Of a stretch of 64,000 bases of DNA, positions 13,810 to 26,294 are shown piece by piece. The DNA is taken from positions 434,001 to 498,000 of the forward strand of contig MOWL01000001.1 in assembly GCA_002110485.1 (NCBI GenBank), given 5' to 3'. The position numbers and the translations under genes are program-made. The stretch's first letter is position 1, and each line of letters opens with the position of its first letter. Under the pieces are notes generated by a model. The model had not been told where the DNA came from. It worked only from the letters and a program-made list of their open reading frames with translations, and ran no database searches. This DNA is from Emergomyces orientalis (lineage: Eukaryota > Ascomycota > Eurotiomycetes > Onygenales > Ajellomycetaceae).

Positions 13810-13864
13810 TTTTCTTAATGCTTGGGGAAGGTTAACTCAAAATGTCGATATGAAAATGTCAGGA

Positions 13865-13872
13865 TGACGTCG
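13865..13872 (-). promoter_or_regulatory. Second CRE-like site upstream of catA
   Basis: TGACGTCG about 215 bp before the catA start, in opposite orientation to the first site. A further pair, TGACGTGA and TGACGTCG, lies at 14751-14758 and 14761-14768, about 1.1 kb upstream. Confidence 0.45.
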
Positions 13873-16800
13873 ACCCGAGGAACATCTGGGCGCAAGACAG
13901 CTAACTCTCTGAGAGCGCTCAAGCCCTGGGACAAATTCAGAGAACTTGTGAAAAGCGAATCATCACATCTAATTGTAGTTTTTATCTTATTATCAATTCA
14001 GATCCCATTGCCTCAATTGATGAGACGTTATGTATCGCGACATTGGCCAATTGGTCAAGCAGCCGTGTTTGTTCACCTATTTCTCTCTAACATAAGGACT
14101 TTAAGCCCGTATGGGCACATACTTCGTTCACGTAAGCATGTAGCTGAGGAAATATCAAAATTAGATACGTTCTCCCTAGATGCCCGGTTAGGTCGGATGT
14201 TCATCCAATTTTCTATTTATCCGAATTAAAATATGGCTTCCTGTTTTTAATTGTCGTCATTGATTTGTTTTTTTTTGTTTTTTTGGAAAAACCACAAGAA
14301 GACAAGTTGATGTCAATGATGGCCATTGCACCTCAGCCATGTTTTGCATCCGATCTCTCCACCTACAAAAGAGTACTCAAATCCAAAGTCAATAACCGGG
14401 CTGGCTCCCACTCAGGTGCCAAGTAACCCCTGTTCAAGGTAACTATGAATTAGCCTCCAGTTGCCAGGAGTGGAGTTGCTAGGCATCGAACTGGAGATAT
14501 AGATAGTCTTGAATGTCTCAGTCTGCGAGCATCAAGCTGAGCCTCAAGCTGAGCAATAGTGCTCATTGTCCGTTGAGTGTTTGATGTCCCAAACGTGACC
14601 CCAACAATGGACGTGTCCCGCCAAACCCGTAGACATGAGAATTCGTCCTATAATTTCCGGGCGCACCTCCCACATTGGAGCCGTTGCCAACAGCCGGGTT
14701 GCTTTGTCAATAACTGGGAGAACCGAAAAAAACTGGTTGATGAGCATGGTTGACGTGAGGTGACGTCGAGGAATCCAACTTTGGAACATACCTATTCCTA
14801 TAGTTACCAGCCTAGCGCCCGAACATGCTAAATATCTGGTCTTTTCGAGTAAGAATCCCCACACCAAATGCCAGTTTGGATAAAATAAGTAAAATAGACC
14901 CCGGTTTGTCTTTTTGGTCGATTCCCCCCCCGGGCATATCAGCTGTAAATTTCGAAAACTTCGAAACTTCTCACATTCAATTTTCCAAGAGAGAGTTTTC
15001 TTGAAGCACTGATGCGTTGAATGAAGTGGTTGGAGCGCGATTTCCAAACTCTGGTCCCCTTCCGTCATGCTACAAACATGGCTGCCAGGGATCTGGTGGA
15101 AATCAAGTCTTAAATGGTCTTCAAATGCTGCAATATCCATGCTTGCTCGTGGGATCTAGCCAACTTTCTTAGTGCATTCCACTTGCGTCAGCATCGGGTG
15201 GCGGAGGAGCAGTAAAGATAGATTTCGTGTGGTATGTACCCGCTCATCCTGTGATCGTTAAACTGGACCGCGCAGCACAATCGGGGTCAAGTGAAAACAA
15301 AAAATTTGGATATGCCGCTTGAGGCACAAGTTTAATTTCATTTGCTGGCACACTCCTACGTTCTCCGTCGCGGGATTGATAGCAATTACCCGCGTCAGGA
15401 CGGGGCAGCCATCTTTTTTTTTTATGCGTGCAAAAACTACCCAGCATTGGGGACATCCAGAGAGTGTTTGAGACCGTGTGATGGTGATATCCATTCTTTG
15501 GTTGCTGTGTGTCCCAACTAACAACGCTTAAACAACCGTTGCGATATCGGAAATGCTGTGAGACCAGGATGTCATGGCAGCTGGAATAGCATCCCACGAT
15601 ATACGATAGTTGCAACTAGAGGGGGTTTTCACTTATTCATTCGAGGCCCGTGTTGTTTAACATTTCCGCCAGAGCCAATGGGAGACTGATGGGCATGACA
15701 AAAAGCATCGCAGGGTCGGTATTAGGCAGGGATACCCTGTGTCAGAGAAAGATAATGTTTGAGACCAGGGGCGGCTTTGCGCCCTTCAACCCGAACCTTG
15801 TTTTGTCTGCGGGGAATGGACTTCGAAACCTCCAGATCCAGGGATAGTGGAAAGAGACTGGGCTGAAGATATAATATTCTCCGGACGCACTTTTTTAGCT
15901 TGGTCTGCAAAAGCGAGGGAACGAAAGCCAAGTACAGTCATTAAACTGTTTTGATGTGGCCCTGATGCTTGAACGTGCTGTGTTACATCGGGTGCCGAAA
16001 TCCGGCAACCCCTCCTTTTACATGAAAAACTGAGGCTTTTCAGCACGCATCCTCTAAATGAAATTATAAATAGTATTGGTATATTACTTTTCAATCGGAA
16101 TTCAAATTGATTAAAAAAGACTTTCTGTATATAATCTCTATGTATTTTTTTGTTGATGATTAATATTCTCTTATAGTTATAGTACGGAGTTACTAGGATG
16201 CTGATAGATAAAATATATATTTAGACACAAGTTCTCTGACGATACTTCGGCAGCGTCGTATTACTGTAACTATGACTGAAGCAATTCAATTTAATAAAAA
16301 ATATCAACTGTTTTATAATAGAGATAAATTTCATGTAAATCTAGTCAATTGAAGGTTTGATGCTAGACTTTTGGCACAGCCGTGCATTAATGGTAAGATT
16401 TCCTGTCTCTGCATCACTGTCAAAAAGCCTCAATTTTTCCATACGGAGAAAATGATTGGGAAACCCAAGAGAGCAGAAATAGGTCTCAATTGGAAATAAC
16501 CAGGTATTGCATAACTGTTTTGTCCGCATAAACAACCAGGATTTATCATTACTATCATCCGTAGACTGTCGGTTAACAGGCGCCGATGTTGTTCTAGAGC
16601 ATCGTTCGGATGATTCTGCTTGAATGATGTGCTGCCAGCGGTTTGCATTATAATGTTGATCATTTTAAGGTTATCTGGGGTTCAGCAACAAAAAATGGGC
16701 ATCGCCAATTATTCATGCGTTATTAGGTGCATCGCGTTTAGTGAATTACTCGCTTAGAACCTTTCTCATTCGAAGTTCCATTTATTTTGAAGGTATAATC

Positions 16801-19800
16801 GCCGTAGAGCGGTGGCAATCGAACTTAAGCGTCCCACCAAGCTCGTAATGGCCTGCGGGGCGAGGCGGAGGCAGGCTCAATTAAGGCTCGCGATCAACAA
16901 GTACACTCCGTGTGTGCATATTTCGTCGCACCGGTTGTCCTGGAATGCAATACGAGAGAGCCGAAGCGACCTATTTAAGATTTAAAAGGTTCCCGCAGAG
17001 CCTGAAGTACCTGGGCGTCTTTTCTACCCTTTGTGCTTCTTCTTTAGATTCTGATATTTCACACCAGGTCAAATTTATACTCTAGGGCTTTTGCCAATTT
17101 CCTCGCGGTGGACGCCGATGAGAGGGTAAATATACCTTCGCCGAAGCAGGCAGTTAGTTGTCTGGCGGCTCTATCGTGGTTCCGGATGCCGTATGTGACA
17201 TTCGCCTCGAAACTCCCCGTCAGCGAGCCCATGGCGTCAAACAATACCCAACCACGCTTTTTCCTAACTACGCCTCTCCACCGCGTGTTCCTCGCAGAAT
17301 CCGCGACAGGATCGCAAGGCGTCAATCCTTAGTCGTTTCGGAAGCAGATTTGTTTTTCCTCTGTGTGGTATGGAGAGCGGAGAAATCTCCCATCCGTTTG
17401 TCGACATTTTATATCGACAAAGAAATTCGAATTGAATATCCTTTTTGGTCGTTGAAAATGGCACAGAAGCTGCCACCAGTGCCCTTTTTGTGTTTAGGCA
17501 GCGGAATAAATCCAAGTTTCAAACAGCCTAATTTGTTTCTGGAATCGATCCTCAATAGTGCCAGCCACTGAGGTGATCCGATGTGAGGACACAGATGGGC
17601 CTAGCAGCTCCGCCACATGCTCCCGCACCGCGTTTCGGGATGGAAACAGGAGTTTCCATCAGGGCTCGATGTGACACAGCATTTTAACCTAAATCCAGGC
17701 GTGAGCTTCCACTTCCTGCGACGAGTTCTCCGTGCACGTGGGTTCCCATATTATTGACTTTGGCAATATCATTAGAATCGACCATGGAATCAACTCTGAC
17801 GAAGCGGTGAGATTTTCAAAGGGCGACTTATCACTAAACTGAACAAAAAGCGAACGATTGTCCCTCGGAGTACTTTCCCGCGCTTTCCTCGATCGCCTGT
17901 CGAAAAAGGACCCCAGTTGGATGACGTTGAGCGCGACACCCATGACATGATGGATCCGCTGGCTCACTTTTACTAACTTTTTTTCTCCTTTGTTTCTTCT
18001 TCTTTTCTTTTTGCAATCCCGCCTAGTACCAATGCTAAGACGATCTATTCACTAAGATGCTGATCTTGTGAAAGCTGCGGGCACCTCGCCCGAAGTTCGA
18101 ATGGAGCTGACATTTCTATTTTAAAATGGCAGAGGGTTTTTGTTCCCCGCCAGTGAGGCTTCTCCGCTTGCTTCCGACAGGGTACACGATATCGATGGCC
18201 AGTTTTCTTACAGGGCCAACCAGGCGACCTTAAAACTTGGAAGCTCCATATCTCATCTTCGCTCCACCCTCCACGAAAAAGCGGAATGGACGGTTAGGGC
18301 AACATCGCCATACCTGTGGACAACTGATAAATGCCTTGCAGGTGTGAATTTTGGCGAATCAGAGACTCTGCAGGGTTACCCATCTGAATATCCCTGAGCG
18401 GGAAGATTCCCCTTTGGATTGAAAGCTAAAAAAGACGCTCACCGAAGAATACGCTAGAACTGTTCCATTCCTCTCATTTTCCTCTTCCCTTTTTCCATTT
18501 TCTTTTCTTTTCTTACTCAATCAATGGGGATGGGCGCTGGAAACCTTACCACCCAACCAACAACGTCAACCTTACTTGTTACGCACGATACCCTCCAGCG
18601 TGTGATAGATCACTTGCGCTATCCTTTTCCTCTGCTTATATGGTCATCATCGGAGTTCCCCGCCAAATTCCCCCATATCTCACAAACTTCGAACAAAGTA
18701 AACCACCCCGAAGAAACTTTGTTTCGTTCACTTCAACACGCTGCCTAGTCGATCAATTAATCGGTCGATTTTTTAACATCAATAACCTTGAAAAAATAAT
18801 ACCCAGCGTACATGAGAATTAAATTTCTGCTGGTATGTAACCTTGTGATTACTGCTAGCGTCTTTGCTGACTTTCAGGGTTACTAATTTTTGAGTTTAGC
18901 GGCTTCCAGGGGGTGCCCGGCTCGCTCGCTTTCTCAACCATGGCCCATGAAATTCTGGCCTGGATTCGGCCTTCTCCAAGGATTCCATAACATCGACGTT
19001 CGTCGTGGATGGATTTCGGGAGGCGCACGAAATGAAAAGTTATCTTGTCGCAGACTCTTTGAAGCCTTCAAAAGTGGGGTTTTCTTGCGATCGGCACCAA
19101 AACAACGCCTATCAGCTTCTGGATGACAATCCCTGTAACAATCTTAGATTCCAATAAGCAGCCCATGTCCTTCTTCTTTTCTCTCTTCTTTCTCGCTTTC
19201 TTTCCTTCTTTCTTTTTTTTTGTTTTTTTTGCTTCTTCTTTTTTATCGTCCAAATTCAAAACTTTCTACGGATCGGAGACATCCGCCCGCTTGCTGTGGC
19301 TTTGTCGTTACTTCTAGTTGAACAAGTCACAAATCACAGATACTGCTTGGGGATAACGCTACCTCCTAACTACCATGTATGGAGGCATATCAGGAAGGCA
19401 GTTGTTAAATGCCACAGCCCAGCAGATTGGTATTAAATCCGGCCCTGGTCTACATATCGATGCGGTCTACGTCGGGGATTAACATAAATTCATTTGATCT
19501 ACACAGCATGGCTTCCTGATCCATGAGGCCCAGTCAGACTTCAGGAACTTGGACCTATGGAGCTGACACTTTCATCAACTCTCGTTTTCCAAGAGGCGTA
19601 AGGGAGGCGGCATTGATGAGTAGTAAACTAACGCGCCTACGTAGCATGCACGACCGATTAGGTATTCGGAGTTACCATTGATCAGCGTCTTGCCCAAAAA
19701 GTCTTGCAGATTTTCTTCTGCGTGACAAGTTTCCAAAACTCCTCAGCCCCGGTGATCGGCCGATTAATCAAGGCCTTATCGTGAAGCTAGATGCTAGCAG

Positions 19801-21038
19801 GGTTCGCCCAGGAGTGCTTCTCGAATGATCCCAGGAATCCAAAGCTCAAAAAGCCCAGCCATCTTCCCCACCTTTCCAAGGAGCACCAGCTCGATCAAGG
19901 AGCGCCGGCTAGATGCAACAAGCATCTGATGTGCATTGTCCTTTGAGAAAAGCCAGCTTATGAAACTGGTGTATCTTATAGGATGGATGCCCTTGACATA
20001 TCGCATCTTTTTACCTCGGCTGCGATCATTAACGGCACACTAAAACGTGTAGATTGCTTGAAACCGTTGGGTAATCGGTGTCCCAAAAAGGGATAACAGA
20101 CTACGTACTTGGTAGAAAACATGGTTATCCACGTAATGCTTCGCGTCCGTGCGGCCGTCAATTGAACTAAAAGAGGGGGCAAAGAGGGCAGAGGTATGTT
20201 GATTCTGTGAAAACAACGGGGGGGGCGAAAAAGCATTTGATATTACTCAGTTCTAGGGGGCTCCATGTCGGATCCTCCGAGCAGTCACAGGTGGTCGGTC
20301 CTCCTTAGTTCAAACCCAACTGAGCAAAAGGAACTTAATTCCTAATGGGCTGAAACCAATCTGGAATAGCAGATCTGCCCCCCTAAGGTCCAACCATTAA
20401 ATCACTTGATGTTGGTCGATGTGTCGTGCACATTGGTCTCTAGTTAGCCTGAAGTTCCATTTTAAGAAAAGGCAGCAGGGATCCGATCATGGCTTCGTGG
20501 CTTAAAATTCTAAGGGACTCACAAGTCACCAAACATTCTTTTGGACACGACTCATAATCATGTTTCCCACAGTATTAACAATAACCGTCCGTCTATCAAA
20601 TCAATAAGAAGAAAAAAATATTAGACTTCACCTGCATATCACTGGGTCATAGACCACCCTGAACCTCAGCGAGCCCTACACGCCGTGGTCCGAACATTTT
20701 CGGCACGATGGGAAGATTACTGCCGCCCAGTGCTCGCACCGCCGTTTCTCTAAATAGCACTAGATGGGCATGTTTGTCCAGGGGTCCCAGCTCTAATTGT
20801 GCCAAGCATTTAACTAACTCGAGGCTAATAAACTACTGCTTGGACGATATTTTTAGTGATGCTACCAGTTGGCTAGTGAACTCCTCCTGGTTCCAAACTA
20901 GAAACAGGGCTATTAAACAGAACCCTTACGCAGCGTATTGTTTGGCAGCTCAAAATCATGATATTTAAGATGGAAAAGGGGGGCATGTCTTATGCTTATG
21001 CTTATATGCTTATTTACCTTCCGAAATCTCATATTTAA
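13873..21038. other. Gene-poor stretch (7.2 kb)
   Basis: No exon chain with a recognisable product was found on either strand. The longest frame is 198 codons (15140-14544, minus), with no family motif. A minus-strand frame open for about 105 codons around 16650-16341 reads like protein (for example LCNTWLFPIETYFCSLGFPN) but has no clear start or partner exon. An AT-rich patch lies at 16050-16340. Pyrimidine-rich tracts occur at 17980-18020, 18470-18520 and 19150-19250. Confidence 0.35.
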
Positions 21039-23541
21039 ATGGCGATTCCTGCTGCCTCCTTGAAGAAATCTATAATAAACAAGAGCGTCAGGATGCGGAG
21101 ATCCCAGTTTTCTAATAACCCTGCGCGCAAAGGTAGTCGGAGAAGACTAGTCCGCTCGTGTTCTGAATGCAGTCGACGGAAGCAAAAAGTATGTGCATAC
21201 TCAGTCACCGCCCGGCTTTTACATCGCAAATGCCCGAACAGTGCTCACAAATCCCCAGTGCAATAGAAATTGGCCATGCAATAATTGCGCTGGCTCAAGA
21301 GCTCATCTTTGTCGCTACGACCATACTGTCAAGAGATGTACTTCGTCAGCGAATAGGGGTCCTGGGGAGCTTTCACCTCCAGGATCATCAAAAAGTGGTT
21401 CGTTTCGGTTAATTTGGGCTTCTGAACATTATTTTTTTCTAACAAGAGGGACCAGACGAGTATGTCGAACAAACCGACTCGGAAATCCTAGAAAGCCTGG
21501 GCTACGTGGCGGGAAGCGCTAGCCATCTAGCCAGGGAGGTTCTGGGAACATCGTAAGTTCCCAAGTTTGGTTTATTATCATGCCGTTTATTTATTTTTAA
21601 TGGTGATTGACTGAAACATTACAGGCCTTCGGATAGCCTTTTCTTTCATCCACATGGAACAGGCAGTGCACCTAATGACCCACGGCGAAGTCAGGATGCT
21701 GTGCTTGAACTGTTTCCAGATAGGCATGTTGTTGATTTCCTTATCCAGTACTTTTTACAGGAAGTCAACTGGATATATGAAATGATTTATCCGCCAACTT
21801 TTATGGAGAGATATACGTCTTGGTGGTCGCAACCAGCCTACCAAGAAAGTGAAGACATTCAGTTTGGTATTTTGATCCTCAGACTTTGCTTGTGTAGTAT
21901 ACAACTACTCCCTCATCCAAATTACCCTCACGAAAGAACATTCCAATGCAGCTTGAACGAATTGGAAACGCGGTGCCAAAATGCAGCGGGCGTTCTCGAT
22001 TCCTTTCGACCAAGGCATTCCTCCTTAACTACGATACAACACATGTTCTACCATGCCTCGTTTCTCACAAACGAGTCGAACCTCAGGGAAAGCTGGATTG
22101 TCCTTGCGGATGTTGTGAAAGAGGTGCACATATTGGAACTACACTTGGAGCATCCAAGAGTCAAAGTTTCTGAGTTTGAAATGGAAATGAGAAAACGAAT
22201 TTTCGGTACCATCTACATGTGGGATAAGTATGAACAGTGCGCCCTATTTATCCTATTTACCCCATCAAACCCGCAATCTTTAATATGAGCTTCAGCTAAA
22301 ATTGCTCTAGGTTGATGTCAGTACTCCAAGGGCACTGGCCTCTCATCCCGGACGCACATTGTTACATCAAACTTCCTCGGGACGCACTCCCTGCAGCACC
22401 ATCTGTACCCGGCGCTCCCACTCCTTTTACCAATAGAATTATCCATATGCAACTCGCGAGAATGCTTAGCTCTCGAAACACGCCTGAAGAACAACAGCCT
22501 AGGATTCCAACCCCGGCCTCGGTGTCAGCTGTTGCTGAGAGTATTGAAACTGAAATTATATCCACTCTCCCTCCGGCATACAGTCTTTCAGACTTCGACG
22601 AACAATTTGACACAATTCTTCCCAGTATTCCCTTGAAACGTGAAGAGCTTCGTGTAGTACTTCTTGGTGCTCTCGCCACGGCTCATCGCCCCTTCACAGG
22701 AATGATGCACGACCCAAACTTTACTGACCTATCATCCGTAAAAGAGCAAAAGGCGGCCTTCAAACTTCAAAAGAAACTCATTGAATACACCATGGATACT
22801 ATACGATCAACAATACGATTCGCGGAGATGCTACTTGGTGGCTGCAAAAAGTATTTTCTGTTCAACCTGATAGCGTTGGAAGCGTCTGTCGTCCTTGGAC
22901 TATGCGTCAGGGGTCTTCGAAGGAATAGACGAGCATATGTCCGCTTGTCGCGCCAAGGGCTTGCAGCATTTACGGAAAACTCCGAACTCGAAGGCCCCAC
23001 CAATGCTGCGTTCCTAGAGGGCTTAAACTTCTTAAACGGGATGGCACATCATTCTCCAATAGCTGCAAAAGGGTCGCAAATAGTAAGATCGTTGCATCAA
23101 AAGTTGCAAAGGGATGCAACTATCGACGACGCTGAGCAGGATCTCTACTCCAACACTTCCACCCCTATCCAGCAGCAGCACCAACATCCGCACCAGCACC
23201 AGCACCCGCACCCGCACCCGCACCAGCACCAACACCAACACCACCACCAGCAAAGGGCGCAACAGACAACTGCTTGGGTACCATCAGCGAGCACAGGAAT
23301 GATGACGGGGGCCGCCATTGCCAGCGAACAACTCGGGAATATGCTGGCTGGACCTCCTGTTACTTCAAGCACCTGCGGCGCAGAAATGGTAATGGACCCA
23401 TATGCATGGTCGCATATGACGACGCCTCCACTGCCACCACCGACAGATATGCATCACTATGCTCACGCGGTGCCGGCACCAAATTTGGCGTGGTATTACG
23501 ATGATGCGCTCGTTGACCGGTATGCGACGAGCGCCTTGTGA
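21039..23541 (+). CDS. Zn2Cys6 transcription factor with His/Gln repeat, 742 aa
   Basis: Five exons: 21039-21188, 21259-21397, 21447-21552, 21625-22227, 22311-23541. The zinc cluster is split by intron 1; after splicing it reads CSECSRRKQK then CNRNWPCNNC and AGSRAHLCRYD, spacing C-x2-C-x6-C-x5-C-x2-C-x7-C, the binuclear zinc DNA-binding motif confined to fungi. A basic arm precedes it (RKGSRRRLVR). Residues about 150-560 (for example FLIQYFLQEVNWIYEMIYPP and IFGTIYMWDK) match the fungal-specific regulatory region (Fungal_trans type). Near residue 610 about thirty residues are nearly all His, Gln and Pro, encoded by CAC/CAG repeats at 23169-23253. Target genes are unknown, and more than 7 kb of gene-free DNA lies upstream. 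Start is the first ATG in frame; an alternative is at 21093. Confidence 0.85.
23169..23253 (+). repeat. CAC/CAG trinucleotide-like repeat inside the Zn2Cys6 gene
   Basis: Imperfect run of CAC, CAG, CAT and CCG codons giving alternating His, Gln and Pro. It is in frame, so length changes in steps of three or six would alter the protein without breaking it. Confidence 0.8.
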
Positions 23542-23884
23542 CCGCTTGTTTGATCTTTCTTCCTTTTCATTCCGTGCCTTTCCTTCAGCTATTCCTGCTT
23601 TTCTATGTTTCCTCTTAAACCTTTATTTTGTTTATTTTTTGGTATAGAATTTTTGATTTTTAATGGGCAACCCGGAGGGTTAATCTGGCTTGGCGGAGCT
23701 TCTCTTTTCGGATGGCGTGAGGGGGTGTTCGTTGAGGAATTATACATTCTTGGGGTGAATGTATCCAATATAAAGATATCCGGAAAGGAGTTATTAAGGA
23801 AGCTTGAGGCGCTGTTTTAAATTGGAATAAAACGCCGTCCTTTTCCTCTCCATATTTTTTTCAAGAGTTATTTTTTAGTAATGA

Positions 23885-23907
23885 TCATGATGTACAGTAC
23901 ATCATGA
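23885..23907. repeat. Perfect 23-nt palindrome downstream of the Zn2Cys6 gene
   Basis: Arms TCATGATGTAC and its reverse complement around a single central A. It lies about 345 bp after the stop codon of the regulator and about 475 bp before the metallophosphoesterase start. It could form a hairpin in RNA or bind a dimeric factor; no function is known. Confidence 0.5.
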
Positions 23908-24381
23908 GATTTCCTGCTTGTTCAGACAATGCAGCAGAAAAATTAATGAAGGGATTAACACGTGACATTCACGCTGCGAGAAAGCCCTGCAGGACTTGAA
24001 CACCTCATGACTTGATAATTGAAAGTCGGAAATCCATCTATCAGTCATGGATACACAGAGATGAACGATATCGTGCGTAGCTGGGGACATGATACCTTAG
24101 TAGTTAAAAAATCATAAAATACATTAATAAGCTGATTACATCACTGATACACAAAGCAGCAGCCCGGGTGGCTTGCTTTTGGGCCGGAATCTGACTTGAC
24201 TCCTTGACACATAACATTCCACCTGGCCGCCTGTTGTCAGCTAGAAAAAAAAAAATAAACATATATTTCGCCCCACCACCGAAGCCGTTGGTCTAGCTTC
24301 TGGTAAAATTATATTGTACTTAGATTGAAAAACTCGTTTCTGTTCATCGTACCACTACATTTCTGAAGTTAGTGCCTGACA

Positions 24382-25299
24382 ATGTTTGGTCGCGGCAATG
24401 ACGGCCTCAATGCAGTCCTGCACCGCGAAAAGTCCAGTGCCTGGTCAGAATTCCTTTCCCATCCAGCTCTCTTTCTCGCGAAGAAGCTTTACAAATTGCA
24501 TCAGAGTACACATTCACCAGCTGCAGAACCTTTGTCGCCAATCACAGTCACCTGTATCTCTGACACCCACAACTGCCAGGTTGACTTACCTGACGGCGAC
24601 ATCTTGATCCATGCTGGTGATTTGACCCAATGTGGTTCTCTGCCAGAAATTCAGTCGGCGGTAGACTGGCTTGATCGTCAGCCCCATCGACATAAAGTTG
24701 CCATTGCTGGCAACCACGATATCATTCTTGATAAAGCATATGGATCTCCTCACTCATCAGATGCACAAGATATTTGCTGGGGTAACGTTATTTACCTTCA
24801 AAACAATTCCGTCACTCTAAAATGTGCACACGATCGCGACGTGAAGCTTTACGGGAATTCTATGTCACCACAAAATGGTAACTGGGCATTCCAATACCCG
24901 CGAAATCTGGATGTCTGGAATGAAACCATACCAGCTAACACGGATATTTTGATTACTCATGTGCCTCCAAAGGGACACTTGGACCTGGGTTCGTTTGGTT
25001 GTGAGTTTCTCATGAACGAACTATGGCGACTACAAAGGAAGCCTCTACTACATGTCTTTGGCCATATCCATGCTGCCTACGGTGTCGAGCAAGTGCAGTT
25101 TGATAGAGTTCAGAGGGCATTTGATGATATGGCTTTACGCAATGGAACGTTCATGCAATTACTCTGGTTGCTCTGTGAAATATTTTGTTCGATGGCTGTT
25201 CCTCAGAGAATCACGCGTTCAACTTGGTTTGTGAATGCGGCGATTGTTGGTGGATTCCGAGAAGATGAAAGGAGAAAACCGATAAGCATGGTTATTTAG
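24382..25299 (+). CDS. Metallophosphoesterase domain protein, 305 aa
   Basis: Single exon, 305 residues. The calcineurin-like phosphoesterase motifs appear in order: CISDTHN (metal ligands D60 and H62), HAGDLT (about 77-80), AGNHD (about 110-113), LITHVPP (about 193) and FGHIHAAYG (about 226-234). The size and order match fungal MPPED1/2-like proteins, which hydrolyse phosphodiester or phosphomonoester bonds with two metal ions; the natural substrate is not known. After the GHIH motif a hydrophobic segment, FMQLLWLLCEIFCSMAVP, may anchor or pack the C-terminus. Residues 1-45 are variable. No signal peptide is evident, so a cytosolic protein is likely. All metal-binding motifs are intact, so the enzyme is probably active. 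Confidence 0.88.
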   Translation: MFGRGNDGLNAVLHREKSSAWSEFLSHPALFLAKKLYKLHQSTHSPAAEPLSPITVTCISDTHNCQVDLPDGDILIHAGDLTQCGSLPEIQSAVDWLDRQPHRHKVAIAGNHDIILDKAYGSPHSSDAQDICWGNVIYLQNNSVTLKCAHDRDVKLYGNSMSPQNGNWAFQYPRNLDVWNETIPANTDILITHVPPKGHLDLGSFGCEFLMNELWRLQRKPLLHVFGHIHAAYGVEQVQFDRVQRAFDDMALRNGTFMQLLWLLCEIFCSMAVPQRITRSTWFVNAAIVGGFREDERRKPISMVI

Positions 25300-25590
25300 G
25301 TAAGTACGGGTAAATTTTTTAACGTTAAGCGGGCTTGATTGCTCCATTGACAAAACGCGATATTCCGCAAAAAGGATTAGATTTTGATTTCTGGAATTGT
25401 GATTTACTACAGGTAGTGCAGGGGCTCGGCCCCGTTCCATTGACGATATTTAAAAGGGAACGGATTCGAATACTTGGACAGTGTCTTTCATTTCCCCTAA
25501 GTACAAACCTTTTGCTTATCATCAGGGACAACGCATGAGTGGAACAACTTAGAAAACAAAAGTTCATCTCGCTCCGCCGCGATTATATTG

Positions 25591-26294
25591 ATGGGCTGCA
25601 ACTTCTCTACTTTGATTGATTTGCGTATGAGGGAATTGCGCCCACCCTCGTACGCTTCCAGGGACCCTCCACCCCCTTATACTTCAGCGTGTCCACTTAC
25701 ATACAACCTTTTACCTCCATCGCACAATCCACAATCACGGCGGAGCTCATCAAGGCCACCCGAATCATCAGCAACTTTAAGAGATACGCATGACCAACCA
25801 TGTTTCTCAAGAAGAAGACTGTTGGCCGCCTTTCGCATCATCGAGGAATACCTTGCTGAGCAAAATGTGGATATCATGATAATAGCGTCTGGAGATGCCG
25901 TGGATATTCTCCACCTTGATATCCTGGATGCCACCAATGACATTACCTTTTCAATTACCGGATCTCGGGTGACGAGGTTGATGAACTCAGCCTTGCTGTC
26001 TACGAAGCCATGCAGATGCAGGGACTTCACGATGCCAACTTCTTATCAGATCTACACTTTCTGCAACGAATCGGGTAGCGCTTGACTGACGAGGCTATCC
26101 CCCAGAATGATGTGATTTACCGGAAAGGACGGCTCACAATCTTGACCCCGCCATGGAACTTTACCTTCTATTACCAGATTGATTTTCTAGCTAACAATTT
26201 TCGCACCTACACCCTTGACGATCTAGAGGACGCAGTGGGATATTTAAAAATAATACCTGGAGGTGAATGGTATTCACACTGTTTCATATTCTGA
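25591..26294 (+). pseudogene. Broken gene of a fungal nucleotidyltransferase-like family of unknown function
   Basis: A first frame (25591 on) gives a Pro/Ser-rich start, then a helix and strand segment RIIEEYLAEQNVDIMIIASG with DAVDILHLDIL. Near 25970 the likely frame shifts to one reading DELSLAVYEAMQMQGLHDAN, which meets a TAG stop at 26076, after which the same frame continues RLTDEAIPQNDV and LTILTPPWNFTFYYQIDFLA with a YTLDDLEDAVGYL helix. This order resembles fungal proteins with an (A)VGGA / D-D-F nucleotidyltransferase-like core followed by an APWNY segment (I recall them as DUF7582-like), where the usual acidic core motif is not intact. One frame change plus one internal stop suggests a decayed copy. 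A miscalled intron is possible but I find no good donor and acceptor. Confidence 0.5.

Noticed and set aside
14544..15140. 198-codon minus-strand frame with a real ATG
   Set aside because: No recognisable motif, no splice partner, and composition like translated spacer; a chance frame of this size is plausible in 7 kb of open DNA.
23032..23372. Cys/Trp-rich and Val/Arg-rich minus-strand frames over the CAC repeat
   Set aside because: Artefacts of reading the His/Gln repeat on the other strand.
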